Of a DNA stretch of 48,540 nucleotides, positions 36,887 to 45,870 are shown in pieces. The notes below the pieces were generated by a model. That model was given only the letters and a program-made list of their open reading frames with translations. It was not told the DNA's origin and did no database searches. Source of the stretch: an uncultured Verrucomicrobiales bacterium (GTDB lineage: Bacteria; Verrucomicrobiota; Verrucomicrobiia; Verrucomicrobiales; Akkermansiaceae); assembly GCA_937901085.1 (NCBI GenBank), contig CALCHQ010000132.1, forward strand, positions 1 through 48,540. Reading direction: 5' to 3'. Positions within the stretch are counted from its first letter, which is position 1. Every line of letters starts with the position of its first letter. A program made the translations under genes and the position numbers.

Positions 36887-37993
36887 TCAGCCCTTGTAGA
36901 CACGCGGAACGCGAGCCGAGATGCTGGTGATGATGTTGCTGGGGATGGTCTTGGCGCGGGAGGTCAGTTCTGCCCAGGGTACGTTCGGCCCCATGATTTC
37001 TGCCACATCTCCGACCTGAACACCAGCCAGGTGGCTCACATCCACCATAATCTGGTCCATGGTGATGCGGCCGAGTACCGGGCAGTATTCGCCGTTCAGG
37101 TAGATGCGTGCCCCGGTGTTGGAAAGGTAGTGCAGGTAGCCGTCTCCGAAGCCGATTCCGATGGTGGCGACGCGGGTCGGGCCGCTGGTGATGTAGGTGT
37201 GGTTGTAGGATACGCCGTGGTCGCTGGGCAGGGTACGCAGCAGGGTGACACGGCTGTACAGGGTCAGGGTGTTGCTCAGTTCCCGGTTGTGCGGCGAGGG
37301 CATGGGGGAGTAGCCGTAGAGGATGCGGCCCAGGCGCACCATGTTGGTGCTGGGGGCCTTGTAGTTGAATACCCCGGAGCTGCTGCACAGGTGGCGGTAG
37401 GGAATCTGCAGATAGGTGCTGAGTTCTGAAACGGCGTTTTCGTAGGCGCGAATCTGACTGTGGGTGAAAGTGATGTCCTCTGCCGCTGCGGACAGGTGGG
37501 AGTAGACACCCTCGATGTCCAGGTACTCGAAATCGGCCAGTCGAGCGCCCATTTCGCTGAGGGTGTGGGGCAGCAGTCCGGCTCGCCCCATGCCGGTATC
37601 CACATTGATATGCAGGTGGACTTTCTTGTCGTACAGCTGCCCCAGTGAATTGTAGTGGGCTGCTTCCTCCAGACTGGAGAGGGCGACCCGCCAGCCGTTC
37701 TGCACAATCATTTCGCGCTCGGCCGGGAAACAGGGCCCCAGGATGAACGGGCAGGTACGGCACCCGGCGGCCTGGATGCGGGCGGCTTCTGCCGGGGTGG
37801 CCACGCCGAAGAATTCCAGCTCGCAGTCATCGAGCGCCTTGACGACTCCTTCGATTCCATGGCCGTAGGCCTCAGCCTTGACGATGGCCATCTGCTTGTG
37901 GTTCGGGAGTACACGGCGTACCACCGAGAGGTTGTGCCGCATGGCGGCGGTGTCTACCTCGACCCAGGCGCGGAAGAGAGAAGTATCCTGCAT
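36887..37993 (-). CDS. alr: Alanine racemase
   Basis: 368 residues. PLP enzyme making D-alanine for peptidoglycan. The PLP lysine is K39 in AIVKAEAYGHG. Further signatures are VDTGMGRAGL, the second-domain catalytic region HGVSYNHTYIT, and a Val-Ala-Thr-Ile-Gly-Ile-Gly-Phe-Gly-Asp-Gly segment followed by MDQIMVDVSHL. Slightly shorter tail than average. Single gene; the promoter (TTGCAT 38023-38028, 17 bp, TAGAAT 38000-38005) ends 6 bases before the ATG, so the mRNA should be leaderless. Convergent with tpiA. Confidence 0.96.
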   Translation of the reverse strand: MQDTSLFRAWVEVDTAAMRHNLSVVRRVLPNHKQMAIVKAEAYGHGIEGVVKALDDCELEFFGVATPAEAARIQAAGCRTCPFILGPCFPAEREMIVQNGWRVALSSLEEAAHYNSLGQLYDKKVHLHINVDTGMGRAGLLPHTLSEMGARLADFEYLDIEGVYSHLSAAAEDITFTHSQIRAYENAVSELSTYLQIPYRHLCSSSGVFNYKAPSTNMVRLGRILYGYSPMPSPHNRELSNTLTLYSRVTLLRTLPSDHGVSYNHTYITSGPTRVATIGIGFGDGYLHYLSNTGARIYLNGEYCPVLGRITMDQIMVDVSHLAGVQVGDVAEIMGPNVPWAELTSRAKTIPSNIITSISARVPRVYKG

Positions 37994-37999
37994 GTCCTT

Positions 38000-38028
38000 A
38001 TTCTAAGCCTCATCGGACACGAATGCAA
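38000..38028 (-). promoter_or_regulatory. alr promoter
   Basis: Minus strand TTGCAT (38023-38028), 17 bp, TAGAAT (38000-38005), 6 bases, ATG 37993. Confidence 0.75.
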
Positions 38029-38081
38029 CACTAATCCGACCTCGTGCGGGTAAAAAAAGTAAATGCAGACAGGTATCTCGC

Positions 38082-38110
38082 TTGAAATGGTAAGTTTTTT
38101 CGCGTATACT
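38082..38110 (+). promoter_or_regulatory. Promoter of the exbB-exbD-TPR-PBP operon
   Basis: TTGAAA (38082-38087), 17 bp, TATACT (38105-38110). GTG 38117 begins 6 bases later and ATG 38123 twelve bases later. It excludes the ATG at 38063 as start. Confidence 0.75.
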
Positions 38111-38122
38111 ACGCGCGTGAAT

Positions 38123-38869
38123 ATGCATGCTATCCTTTTAACTGCCGATCCGCTCAAGTCCACCGGTTGGGGGCTCATGGAGCTTTTTGAGAAAGGTGGC
38201 CCGCTGATGTGGCCTCTGCTTTTCCTTTCCGTCATTGCGTTCATGGTCATGTTCGTGTGCCTGTGGACCACGCGCACATCGGCTGTTCTGCCTGCCCGCA
38301 TGGTGATGTCGGTGGAGTCCTGCATCCGCCGCAAAGATTATGCCGGGCTGATGAGCATGTGCGAGCGCGACGGTTCCAGTTTTGCCCTGACGATGCACGT
38401 CATCGTGATGTTCCTGCAACGTAACCCCCGCGCCAATATTGATGAGGTGCGCGAGGTGGCTTCTGCCGAAGGTGCCCGCCAGACCAACATCCTGACCCGC
38501 CAGATTAACTGGCTCTCCGACATTGGTGCCATTGCCCCCATGATTGGTCTGCTGGGTACGGTGGTGGGTATGATGAAGACCTTCATGGAAATGGCCGCCG
38601 GTAACTTCGAGGGCGTGAAGCAGATGCAGATGGCCCACGGTATTGCCGAAGCCATGATTACCACCGCAGGTGGTCTGGCGCTGGCTATTCCGGCCATGGC
38701 CGCCTATGTGTTCTTCCGCAGCCGTATCCAGAAGCGCATTGCCGATATGGAAGTTGCGGTGACCCACATCCTTTCCGTGGTGGCGGTGCAGATGGACCGG
38801 GAACGCCGCCTGGGCAATTCCTACCAGCGCGGGGCGACCCAGGAAGTGCTGGACGAGGAGGATTTTTAA
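38123..38869 (+). CDS. MotA/TolQ/ExbB-type proton-channel protein
   Basis: 248 residues from ATG 38123; in-frame GTG 38117 is an alternative leaderless start. Three membrane helices (about 23-43, then two near 135-160 and 180-205). The family core reads TRQINWLSDIGAIAPMIGLL, then GTVVGMMKTF and an EAMITTAGGLALAIPAMAAY segment. With ExbD-type partners these form proton-driven motors powering TonB-like transport (ExbB) or outer-membrane constriction (TolQ). No tonB or tolA is in the operon; the following genes are exbD, a periplasmic TPR protein and a GT51 protein, which favours a Tol-like envelope role. I leave the symbol open because ExbB and TolQ cannot be separated here. Confidence 0.9.
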   Translation: MHAILLTADPLKSTGWGLMELFEKGGPLMWPLLFLSVIAFMVMFVCLWTTRTSAVLPARMVMSVESCIRRKDYAGLMSMCERDGSSFALTMHVIVMFLQRNPRANIDEVREVASAEGARQTNILTRQINWLSDIGAIAPMIGLLGTVVGMMKTFMEMAAGNFEGVKQMQMAHGIAEAMITTAGGLALAIPAMAAYVFFRSRIQKRIADMEVAVTHILSVVAVQMDRERRLGNSYQRGATQEVLDEEDF

Positions 38870-38899
38870 GAGCCGGATGCCGGCAGTTGATTCTGCGCC

Positions 38900-39331
38900 A
38901 TGAAGTTTAACACCAAGATTCCTGAACCCATCGGCTTCCAGCTGGCCCCCATGCTGGACGTGGTGTTCCTGCTGCTCATCTTTTTCGTGGTGACGCAGAA
39001 GTTCATTCTCAATGAGCAGGATTTGAAGGTCAAGGTGCCGACGGCTCCGAAATCCACCGAGGAAACCTCCCGCGCCATTGATGAAATCATCATCAATGCC
39101 CGCGAGGAAGATGGCGATTTAATCATCACCATTGACCGGGAGGTTTTCACCCGCGAGAAGCTGCATGCCATGCTCACGCGCATGATTGGCGTGAATCCGA
39201 ACCAGCCTGTGCGTATCCGCGGGGATGCCCAGATGAGCTGGCAGCGCATGGCCGATGTGATTTCCACCTGCTCGCAGGCAGGCGTGTGGAATGTATCGTT
39301 TTCCAAGCAGATGCCGGAAGCAAAGAAATAA
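38900..39331 (+). CDS. ExbD/TolR-type protein
   Basis: 143 residues. Short cytosolic start, one membrane helix LAPMLDVVFLLLIFFVV (about 15-31) with the proton-carrying Asp D20, and a periplasmic domain ending in the ExbD/TolR pattern QPVRIRGDAQMSWQRMADVI. It is 30 bases behind the ExbB/TolQ-type gene, the usual pairing. The dimer of this protein sits in the pore of the ExbB pentamer and couples proton flow to a periplasmic partner. A 48-base gap leads to the TPR gene, without terminator. Confidence 0.92.
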   Translation: MKFNTKIPEPIGFQLAPMLDVVFLLLIFFVVTQKFILNEQDLKVKVPTAPKSTEETSRAIDEIIINAREEDGDLIITIDREVFTREKLHAMLTRMIGVNPNQPVRIRGDAQMSWQRMADVISTCSQAGVWNVSFSKQMPEAKK

Positions 39332-39379
39332 GCTCTGCTGCAGCTCCGGCATCCAGGTCAATTCTGATTTTTTCCTTAT

Positions 39380-41860
39380 ATGAATACTCCTTTTTCAACT
39401 GTGCTGGTGCTGGGTATTTCGCTCGTGCCGGTAGTGGCTCAGGAAACTGAGACCGAAACGCCCCTTGTGGCCAATGCCGAGGTGGATGGCTTTGCCATTG
39501 CCGAACAACTCTATGCCCAGGCCCGCAGCACCGCCGATCCGGCTCAGCGCCAGCAGGCCATGCAGCGCGCCGCGCAGTTGTTCGGGCAGTTTGCCGAGCG
39601 CTTCCCCAAGTCTGCCCAGCTGGAGAAAGCCAGGTATCTGCAGGCCATCTGCCAGGCCGAGGCCGGTGATGGCGAAGGCTCCAACAACACCCTGGCCACC
39701 CTGGCGAACAGCCACAAGGGTGAGTACGCCGCTGCCGCTGCCTACAAGCTGGCCAATCAGGCAACGGAGCGCCAGATGTGGCAGAAAGCCATCGGCTACT
39801 ACCACATTACCGTGCGCGAAACGCAGCGCGCCGAACTCCGCAACGATGCCCTTTACCGCCTGGGGCGCGCCCAGCTGCAGACAGGTAAACGCAAGGAGGC
39901 GGAATCCACCTTCCGCACGCTGCAGGTGATGCAGGGTATTGACCCGCTCATCCTCCAGACTTCTCTTTTGTCGATGGCTCAGATGAAGACCGAAGACGGC
40001 AACGATGCCGAAGCCTACGCCTTGTTCCGCAACATTCTGGGCATGAAAACGCTCGATGACCGGGTGCGCGGTACAGCCACACTGCAGGCCGCGCGTCTGG
40101 CCGCCCGCCTGGGCAAGACCGATGAATCCCAGCAGCTCTATGGACGCCTGACGACCATGAAGGGCATGGAGAAGTATGCAGGCGAAGCGCAGATGGAGAG
40201 CATTCTTTCCCTGTACAAGGCCGGGAAGTATGCCGATGTGGTACGCCGTGCCTCCACTCAGGCCGCATCGCTGGATGACCCGGCCAAGGAAGCCCGCCGT
40301 TCCATCATCGTGGGGCAGTCGGCCATGGAAATCCGCCAGTACGAGGCCGCGGCCGTCTGGTTCGAGATGGCTGAGCGGGCCCAGCCGGAAACGGCTCTGG
40401 CGGCCGATGCCGGATACCGCCGCATGATTTGCGTGCAGCAGATACGCGGTGCTAATTTCTTCCAGCAGGCAGAAAAATACCTGGCTACCTATGCCAAGGC
40501 CGGTTCGGTGACAGCCGGGCTGCCCTGTGTGGATCTGGTGCGCCTCATGTATGCCGACCGCCTCATGGCTTCCGATACGGCTGCTGCCGCGCGGCAGTTT
40601 GATGCGCTGAATTTCGAGAACTTGCCTGAGGCCGTGCGCCCCGATGCCATGTACAAGAAGGCATGGACGGCTGCCCAGGGCGTTGCTTACGACCCGGTTC
40701 CCACGCTGACCCGCTTCATTGAAACCTATACGGCCGACCTCCGTATGCCAGACGCCCTCACGCTGCGCGGTTCATTCCATGGCAAGGCCGGGAAGGTGGG
40801 CGAGGCCCTGGCCGATTACGACCGCGTCATCCGCGATTACCCGGATTCCGACTCCGTGGCCGTGTGCTGGCAGCGCGCGGCCAAGCTGAATGCCGGCCGC
40901 GATGCCGACAAGATGGTGCATTACTACAAGGGCTTCATCAAGCATTGCGGCGATATGACCCGGCAGGGTAAGCAGGTGAAACCCGGTGCGCTGGCCGAGG
41001 CTCATTACAATGTGGCCGGTGTGCTGGCGGAGAAAGATCCCGCCGCCGCGGTGACTCATTTCCAGGAAGCCCGCACGCTGTACCCGGAGCAGTATGCCGC
41101 GCTGGTGGATCTGCGTCTGGTGCAGTGCTTCTTCAAGATGAAGGATGCCGAAAACCTGAAGAAGTCCCTGGAAGTGCTGGAGCGCAGCAATCAGGCCTCG
41201 TACAATGCGCTTCCTCCCGCCATTCTGCGCTGGTGCGGCTGGACTTGCTTCCAGTCCCACGATTACCTTGCGGCCGATAAGTACCTTTCTGACGCGCTCG
41301 TGCGCGAGCCTCGCGAGAAATACATTGCTGCCGACGGTTCGGAACAGGAACGCCCCAAGGTTGAACCCATTGTGTGGAAAACCCTGGCCAAGGCTCGCCT
41401 GGAACTCCGCCTCTATGCCCGTGGTCTGGCTGCCGCCGAGCATTATGTCTCCATGGAATCCCAGCCCTACCGCCAGGCCGAGGGCATGCGCGACCAGGCT
41501 CTGCTGCTCATTGGTCTCAACCGCGGAGCTGAGGCTCGAAAACTCTGCGAAACCGCCATTGCCATGGGTATTGACGGCCCTATCAAGTCTACCCTCTTCA
41601 TTACGCTGGGTGATTCCTACTACATTGATGGCGAGTACAGCGAAGCGGCCAAATATTACGGACGAACAGCCAATGTGGTGAGCGACAAGGAACTGAAGCC
41701 CCTGGCTCTATACAAGATTGCCACGGCGCTCAAGAAATGTGACCGCGCCGGTGAGGCCGCCCAGTATGAACAGTCTCTGCGTACGGAGTTCCCCCAATGG
41801 ATTCCCAGCGCCAACCTGCTGCATTTCATGGAGGAAAAAGACCGCTCGGTTGCCCCCTGA
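39380..41860 (+). CDS. Large periplasmic TPR-repeat protein
   Basis: 826 residues. Signal peptide 1-21 (TVLVLGISLVPVVAQ). Almost all the rest is helical TPR-like repeats with Tyr/Ala/Leu at the usual places (for example YKLANQATERQMWQKAIGYY, TALKKCDRAGEAAQYEQSLR). There is no enzymatic motif. Such proteins act as scaffolds. Position between an ExbB/ExbD pair and a peptidoglycan glycosyltransferase recalls CpoB (YbgF), a periplasmic TPR protein that couples the Tol motor to PBP1B in E. coli, although CpoB is much smaller (about 260 residues). The PBP-like gene starts 13 bases after the stop. Confidence 0.85.
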   Translation: MNTPFSTVLVLGISLVPVVAQETETETPLVANAEVDGFAIAEQLYAQARSTADPAQRQQAMQRAAQLFGQFAERFPKSAQLEKARYLQAICQAEAGDGEGSNNTLATLANSHKGEYAAAAAYKLANQATERQMWQKAIGYYHITVRETQRAELRNDALYRLGRAQLQTGKRKEAESTFRTLQVMQGIDPLILQTSLLSMAQMKTEDGNDAEAYALFRNILGMKTLDDRVRGTATLQAARLAARLGKTDESQQLYGRLTTMKGMEKYAGEAQMESILSLYKAGKYADVVRRASTQAASLDDPAKEARRSIIVGQSAMEIRQYEAAAVWFEMAERAQPETALAADAGYRRMICVQQIRGANFFQQAEKYLATYAKAGSVTAGLPCVDLVRLMYADRLMASDTAAAARQFDALNFENLPEAVRPDAMYKKAWTAAQGVAYDPVPTLTRFIETYTADLRMPDALTLRGSFHGKAGKVGEALADYDRVIRDYPDSDSVAVCWQRAAKLNAGRDADKMVHYYKGFIKHCGDMTRQGKQVKPGALAEAHYNVAGVLAEKDPAAAVTHFQEARTLYPEQYAALVDLRLVQCFFKMKDAENLKKSLEVLERSNQASYNALPPAILRWCGWTCFQSHDYLAADKYLSDALVREPREKYIAADGSEQERPKVEPIVWKTLAKARLELRLYARGLAAAEHYVSMESQPYRQAEGMRDQALLLIGLNRGAEARKLCETAIAMGIDGPIKSTLFITLGDSYYIDGEYSEAAKYYGRTANVVSDKELKPLALYKIATALKKCDRAGEAAQYEQSLRTEFPQWIPSANLLHFMEEKDRSVAP

Positions 41861-41873
41861 TTTTCCCTGAACC

Positions 41874-43772
41874 ATGTTCTACTCTCCATCGCCAAATCGC
41901 CGCAAGAGCTGGCTGCGTCTGCTGACCGTAGGGCAGAAGAAGCTGGTGGCCGTCGGTGTTCTGCTCCTGCTGCTGGTCCTGGTGCTGCTGTCGGTGCTTG
42001 GGGTGTATGCCTACCGCGCCGCGCAGTTTGATTTGTCGCGCGTGAGTGCCGGGCTGTGTAACAGCGCTCTGTTCGATTCGCAGGGGCGGCTTATCTCCAC
42101 GCTGGCAGAGGATGATGCCTGCGTGGTGTCGCGTGAGGAACTGCCCGCGCATCTCATCAATGCCTTTGTTGCCCGCGAGGACGAGAATTTCTTTGAACAC
42201 AAGGGCGTTGTTGTCTCTTCCGTCGTTCGTTCCGTGCTGCGGAATCTGCAATCCCTGCGTTACGAACAGGGCGCTTCCACTATCACGATGCAGCTCACGC
42301 GCAATGTCTACGAGCTGAGCGGAAAATCCATGGACCGCAAGCTCCTGGAAGCCATGCTGGCTCTCCGCATCGAGCGCCGCTTCGATAAATACACGATTCT
42401 GCAGCAATATCTCAGCCGCATTTTCTACGGACAGAACTGCTACGGTGTGAAAGCCGCCGCCCGCCATTACTTCGGCAAGCAGGTCAGGGACCTGAACCTG
42501 GTGGAATGTGCCACTCTGGCGGGGCTGGTGCGCGCTCCCTCGCTCTATAACCCTGTCACCAGCATGGAGCATGCCATGAGGGTCAAGAAAGAGACGCTGC
42601 TGCGTATGCAGGAATGCGGGATGCTCAGTCAGGAAGAATGTGAGGCGGCCATCAAGTCTCCCATCGAATTGCGGCGCGTATCGGGCGTTGAAGACAGCGG
42701 CGGCCTGTACTCCGTCATGTGGGCGCGTCACGAACTGGAGGGTATCCGTTCGGAACTGCCGGAGCATGCCGGAGGCATTTCTGTGGTTTCCAGCCTGAAT
42801 CTTCCTTTGCAGCAGTATATGGAAAATGCGGTGGAAGCCGCTCTGCGTGCTGTCGAGCATCCGGGCAGCTATCCCGAAGCCTGGCTGGCCGGCATGACCC
42901 CTGAAGCAGCCGATGCTGCCCGCACCGCCTATGCCCGCCTGCGCCGACCGAAGGAACTCAAGGTTCGCGGGGAGGATAATGATTTGAACGGCCTGCTGCA
43001 ATGCTGTGCGCTGGTGGTGGATGCCCGCCGCAACCACCGTGGCAAGATTCTGGCTCTGGTGGGTGGCCGCAGTGCGGCCGATGGCATTGACCGTTGGCAG
43101 GGCAGAGTGCGTCCGGGGCGCGCGGCTGCTCCTTTCCTCTTCTGCTGTGCCTGCCTGCCCGGTGGAGACGACATGCACATCGTGGCACGCAGTACCGAGG
43201 TGACGGGTGAGCGCCTGGGCTATGAAGTTGTCCGTTCGTTCTACGAATCCCTGAAGTTACGCATGGAGATTCCTGCCCGCGAGCAGGCTCTCTACCTGTA
43301 CAACGGCATGTTCCAGATGCGCCGCCTAGATCTGGCACGCCTGCTGTTCTGCCTGCAGAATGAGGGGCGCGGCTACCGCCTCAGCATGGTCAACGCCATC
43401 TGGAACAGCAATCGGCAGCTCATTTATAACTACGAGCCGGAAAAATCGCCTGAATACATCCGCCGCGAAAGTGCCACGGCCGTATCGTCGCTGCCGCCGT
43501 TCCTGGTGAGCGAGGGTGAGCCGGTCTGCATGAACGAGATGCTGCCGGAGGGCTGTGGACAGTGGTCGATGATGTTCCGCGACCGTGGCGTGTGCGCCTT
43601 TGTATGGATGGGCTTTGATGACCCCGCGCATCCTCTGGCGGCAGCCCGCGAGCTGCGCCCCCTGCTGTCGCGCGCGGCTGCCAATCTCGCCCGCGAGATA
43701 TTTGACAAGGCCCGTGCTGAACTGCGCGCTCAGCAGCAACAGACCGCCCAGCAACAGAAAACGGCATCATGA
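41874..43772 (+). CDS. GT51 peptidoglycan glycosyltransferase with degenerate transpeptidase domain
   Basis: 632 residues. Membrane anchor about 25-47. GT51 domain (about 65-245) is intact: REDENFFEHKG with catalytic E102, QGASTITMQLTRN, RIFYGQNCYGV. It should polymerise glycan strands from lipid II. The region following has the layout of a class A PBP transpeptidase, but the SxxK motif is RPGRAAAP (413-420): Arg416 replaces the nucleophilic Ser and Ala419 the Lys. The KTG strand is not present; the equivalent end reads RDRGVCAFVWMGFDD. Thus no cross-linking is expected. The tail is Gln-rich. It overlaps the next gene by 4 bases and belongs to the exbB operon. Confidence 0.88.
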   Translation: MFYSPSPNRRKSWLRLLTVGQKKLVAVGVLLLLLVLVLLSVLGVYAYRAAQFDLSRVSAGLCNSALFDSQGRLISTLAEDDACVVSREELPAHLINAFVAREDENFFEHKGVVVSSVVRSVLRNLQSLRYEQGASTITMQLTRNVYELSGKSMDRKLLEAMLALRIERRFDKYTILQQYLSRIFYGQNCYGVKAAARHYFGKQVRDLNLVECATLAGLVRAPSLYNPVTSMEHAMRVKKETLLRMQECGMLSQEECEAAIKSPIELRRVSGVEDSGGLYSVMWARHELEGIRSELPEHAGGISVVSSLNLPLQQYMENAVEAALRAVEHPGSYPEAWLAGMTPEAADAARTAYARLRRPKELKVRGEDNDLNGLLQCCALVVDARRNHRGKILALVGGRSAADGIDRWQGRVRPGRAAAPFLFCCACLPGGDDMHIVARSTEVTGERLGYEVVRSFYESLKLRMEIPAREQALYLYNGMFQMRRLDLARLLFCLQNEGRGYRLSMVNAIWNSNRQLIYNYEPEKSPEYIRRESATAVSSLPPFLVSEGEPVCMNEMLPEGCGQWSMMFRDRGVCAFVWMGFDDPAHPLAAARELRPLLSRAAANLAREIFDKARAELRAQQQQTAQQQKTAS

Positions 43773-44554
43773 CCCCTGATTATGCAGCGTATATGAGCGC
43801 CGCCCGGCAGGCTGCCCGGCAGGCCGGGGCTTTTCTGCGCGAGCAGTTTCATGCTGTCAAGCTGGTCGATGAATCCCTGCAGCACGATGTTAAACTGCGG
43901 CTGGATAAGGACGCGCAGAACCTCATCGCTTCCAGCCTCCTGGCGGCGTTTCCGCAGAGCTGTATTCTGGGCGAGGAGGGCAATGCCGGTGCTTCCTGTG
44001 CAGAGTATCAGTGGATAGTCGACCCCATTGATGGTACGGTCAATTATTTTTATGGCATTCCGATTTTCTGCGTGAGCATAGCCTTGCAGTATCGCGGCCA
44101 GCTGGTGCTGGGCTGCGTGTACGACCCCATGCAGGGGGAATGCTTCGAGGCCATTGCCGGGCAGCAGGCTCTGCTGAACGGGCAGCCTATCGCCGTTTCC
44201 TCCCGAAGCGCTATGCACGAGGCCGTTGTCTTCATCGGCCACGGAACGCACGATGGTTCCGGAGAAGCCGGAATCCGCCGCTTCGCGCACCTTTCGCGCC
44301 AGGTACGCAAGATTCGCATTCTGGGGTCGGCCGCGCTCACGCTCTGCTATATTGCAGCCGGCCGCTTCGATGCCTATGTCGAAGGCCGCATCTGCCTCTG
44401 GGACTTTGCGGCCGCCCGCGTCATTCTTGAAGCAGCAGGGGGCTGTCTGGAGTTTGAAGCCCGCCCCGGGGATGAAATCAGAGGAGCCATCGTGGCCTGG
44501 AATGGACGCATTCCTCTACACGAAGCTCTGCAAATGGACACCAGCCTCTCATGA
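43769..44554 (+). CDS. Inositol-monophosphatase family phosphatase
   Basis: 261 residues. Mg-dependent phosphatase fold with all three metal motifs: GEEG, WIVDPIDGTVNY (the DPxDGT motif) and LWDFAAARVILEAAGG (WDxAA...GG). Substrates in the family are inositol phosphate, fructose-1,6-bisphosphate, PAP or sugar phosphates; SuhB-like members also help rRNA transcription. The sequence alone does not decide. The ATG overlaps the stop of the GT51 gene (ATGA), and its stop overlaps the ATG of the rRNA methyltransferase gene, so three genes are translationally coupled. The link to an RNA methyltransferase slightly favours a SuhB-like role. Confidence 0.88.
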   Translation: MTPDYAAYMSAARQAARQAGAFLREQFHAVKLVDESLQHDVKLRLDKDAQNLIASSLLAAFPQSCILGEEGNAGASCAEYQWIVDPIDGTVNYFYGIPIFCVSIALQYRGQLVLGCVYDPMQGECFEAIAGQQALLNGQPIAVSSRSAMHEAVVFIGHGTHDGSGEAGIRRFAHLSRQVRKIRILGSAALTLCYIAAGRFDAYVEGRICLWDFAAARVILEAAGGCLEFEARPGDEIRGAIVAWNGRIPLHEALQMDTSLS

Positions 44555-45786
44555 ATACCCCTTCCGTTCGTCAACTTGCCTGGAAATGCCTGCTGCGCTG
44601 GTCGCAGGGCGGTATCTTTGCCGAAACGCTGGTTGCCCGTACGGCGGCCGAGCATCAGCTCAGCTCCGCGAACCGTTCTCTGTTGCAGGCGATTGTGTAC
44701 GACACGCTGAGGAATCTCAGCTGGCTGGACCATATCCGCAAGACGCTGCGACCGGGTAAACTCGAGGAAAAAATGCGCTGGCTTGTTCTTGCCGGTCTGT
44801 GCCAGCTCTTCATTATGCGCCAGGCAGAGCATGCTGCGGTGAGCGAGACGGTGCGCCTGGCTCCGCAACGCGTCCGCGGTGTGGTCAATGGCATGCTCCG
44901 CCAGGCGGCCCGCCGCATGAAGGAATTTGATGAGGAACGCGAAAAACTTCCTCTGCCGGTGCGGTATTCCACGCCGTCGTGGCTGGTAAAGCGCTGGCAG
45001 CGCGACTTCGGCGAGGCAGAAACCCGGAGCATGCTCGAATGGAATTGCCTGACACCCCCGGTGTATGCCCGTGTGAACCCGGTGAACCCGCCCTCCGCCA
45101 TCCCGGAGTCCTGGGAGGCTTTGCCGCAGCTGCCGGGCTGGTATCGCCTGCACGGCGTGCTGCCGCTGGAGGCGCTGAGGGCAGGGCAGATTTATGTGAC
45201 CGACCCCTCCACCCGCTACTGTGTGCAGTTGCTTGCGCCGCAGCCAGGGGAACGCGTGCTGGATGCCTGCGCCGCACCGGGCGGTAAATCGGCGGCCATG
45301 CTGGCAGCCACAGGGGGAGAGTTGAATCTGCTGGCGACGGATGTAGAGGAATTCCGCCTCAAGCCCCTGCGGGAGAACCTGCTGCGCGCCGGTGGACGCC
45401 AGGTGCAGGTAGCGCTGCACGATTGGAGCTGCCCATGCCCGCCGGAATGGAAAGAATCTTTTGATGCCGTGCTGCTGGATGTACCATGCTCCAACAGCGG
45501 TGTGCTGCAGCGCCGTGTCGATGCCCGCTGGCGGCTCTGCCCGGAGGAAATGACCCGCCTGGCCGCTCTTCAGCTCTGCATTCTGGAGCAGGGGAGTGCG
45601 GCCCTGCGTCCCGGCGGCCGGCTTGTGTACAGTACCTGCTCGATTGACCGGGAGGAAGACCGCGCCGTTGTAGATGCTTTCCTTGCAGTTCATAAGGATT
45701 TTGTCCTCGTGGACGAGTATCTGGCGCTGCCTCACCGAGAACTGGCTGACGGCGCCTATGCCGCCTTGCTGCGCCGCGCAAAATAA
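44551..45786 (+). CDS. rsmB: RsmB-like 16S rRNA m5C methyltransferase
   Basis: 411 residues. N-terminal NusB-like RNA-binding domain (about 1-130), with RSLLQAIVYDTLRNLSWLD and MRQAEHAAVSETVRLA. The C-terminal SAM methyltransferase has motif I VLDACAAPGGKSAAML, motif IV LDVPCSNSG (release Cys) and motif VI VYSTCSIDREE (nucleophilic Cys). This is the two-domain plan of RsmB/Sun, which methylates C967 of 16S rRNA. In motif IV the usual Cys-Ser-Gly-Thr-Gly is Cys-Ser-Asn-Ser-Gly. Overlaps the phosphatase gene by 4 bases; last gene of the long plus-strand row before a new promoter at 45829. Confidence 0.9.
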   Translation: MNTPSVRQLAWKCLLRWSQGGIFAETLVARTAAEHQLSSANRSLLQAIVYDTLRNLSWLDHIRKTLRPGKLEEKMRWLVLAGLCQLFIMRQAEHAAVSETVRLAPQRVRGVVNGMLRQAARRMKEFDEEREKLPLPVRYSTPSWLVKRWQRDFGEAETRSMLEWNCLTPPVYARVNPVNPPSAIPESWEALPQLPGWYRLHGVLPLEALRAGQIYVTDPSTRYCVQLLAPQPGERVLDACAAPGGKSAAMLAATGGELNLLATDVEEFRLKPLRENLLRAGGRQVQVALHDWSCPCPPEWKESFDAVLLDVPCSNSGVLQRRVDARWRLCPEEMTRLAALQLCILEQGSAALRPGGRLVYSTCSIDREEDRAVVDAFLAVHKDFVLVDEYLALPHRELADGAYAALLRRAK

Positions 45787-45828
45787 GCAGAAATGCAAAA
45801 AAAAGCTCGCTTTCCGCGGCTTCTGCAG

Positions 45829-45834
45829 TATAAT
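45829..45834 (+). promoter_or_regulatory. Perfect -10 box upstream of ptsH
   Basis: TATAAT (45829-45834). The -35 region 17 bp upstream is poor. It predicts a leader of about 30 bases for ptsH-ptsI. Confidence 0.5.
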
Positions 45835-45870
45835 GGGGGACGAACACAATCCAGCCCCCTTGCTTCTACC

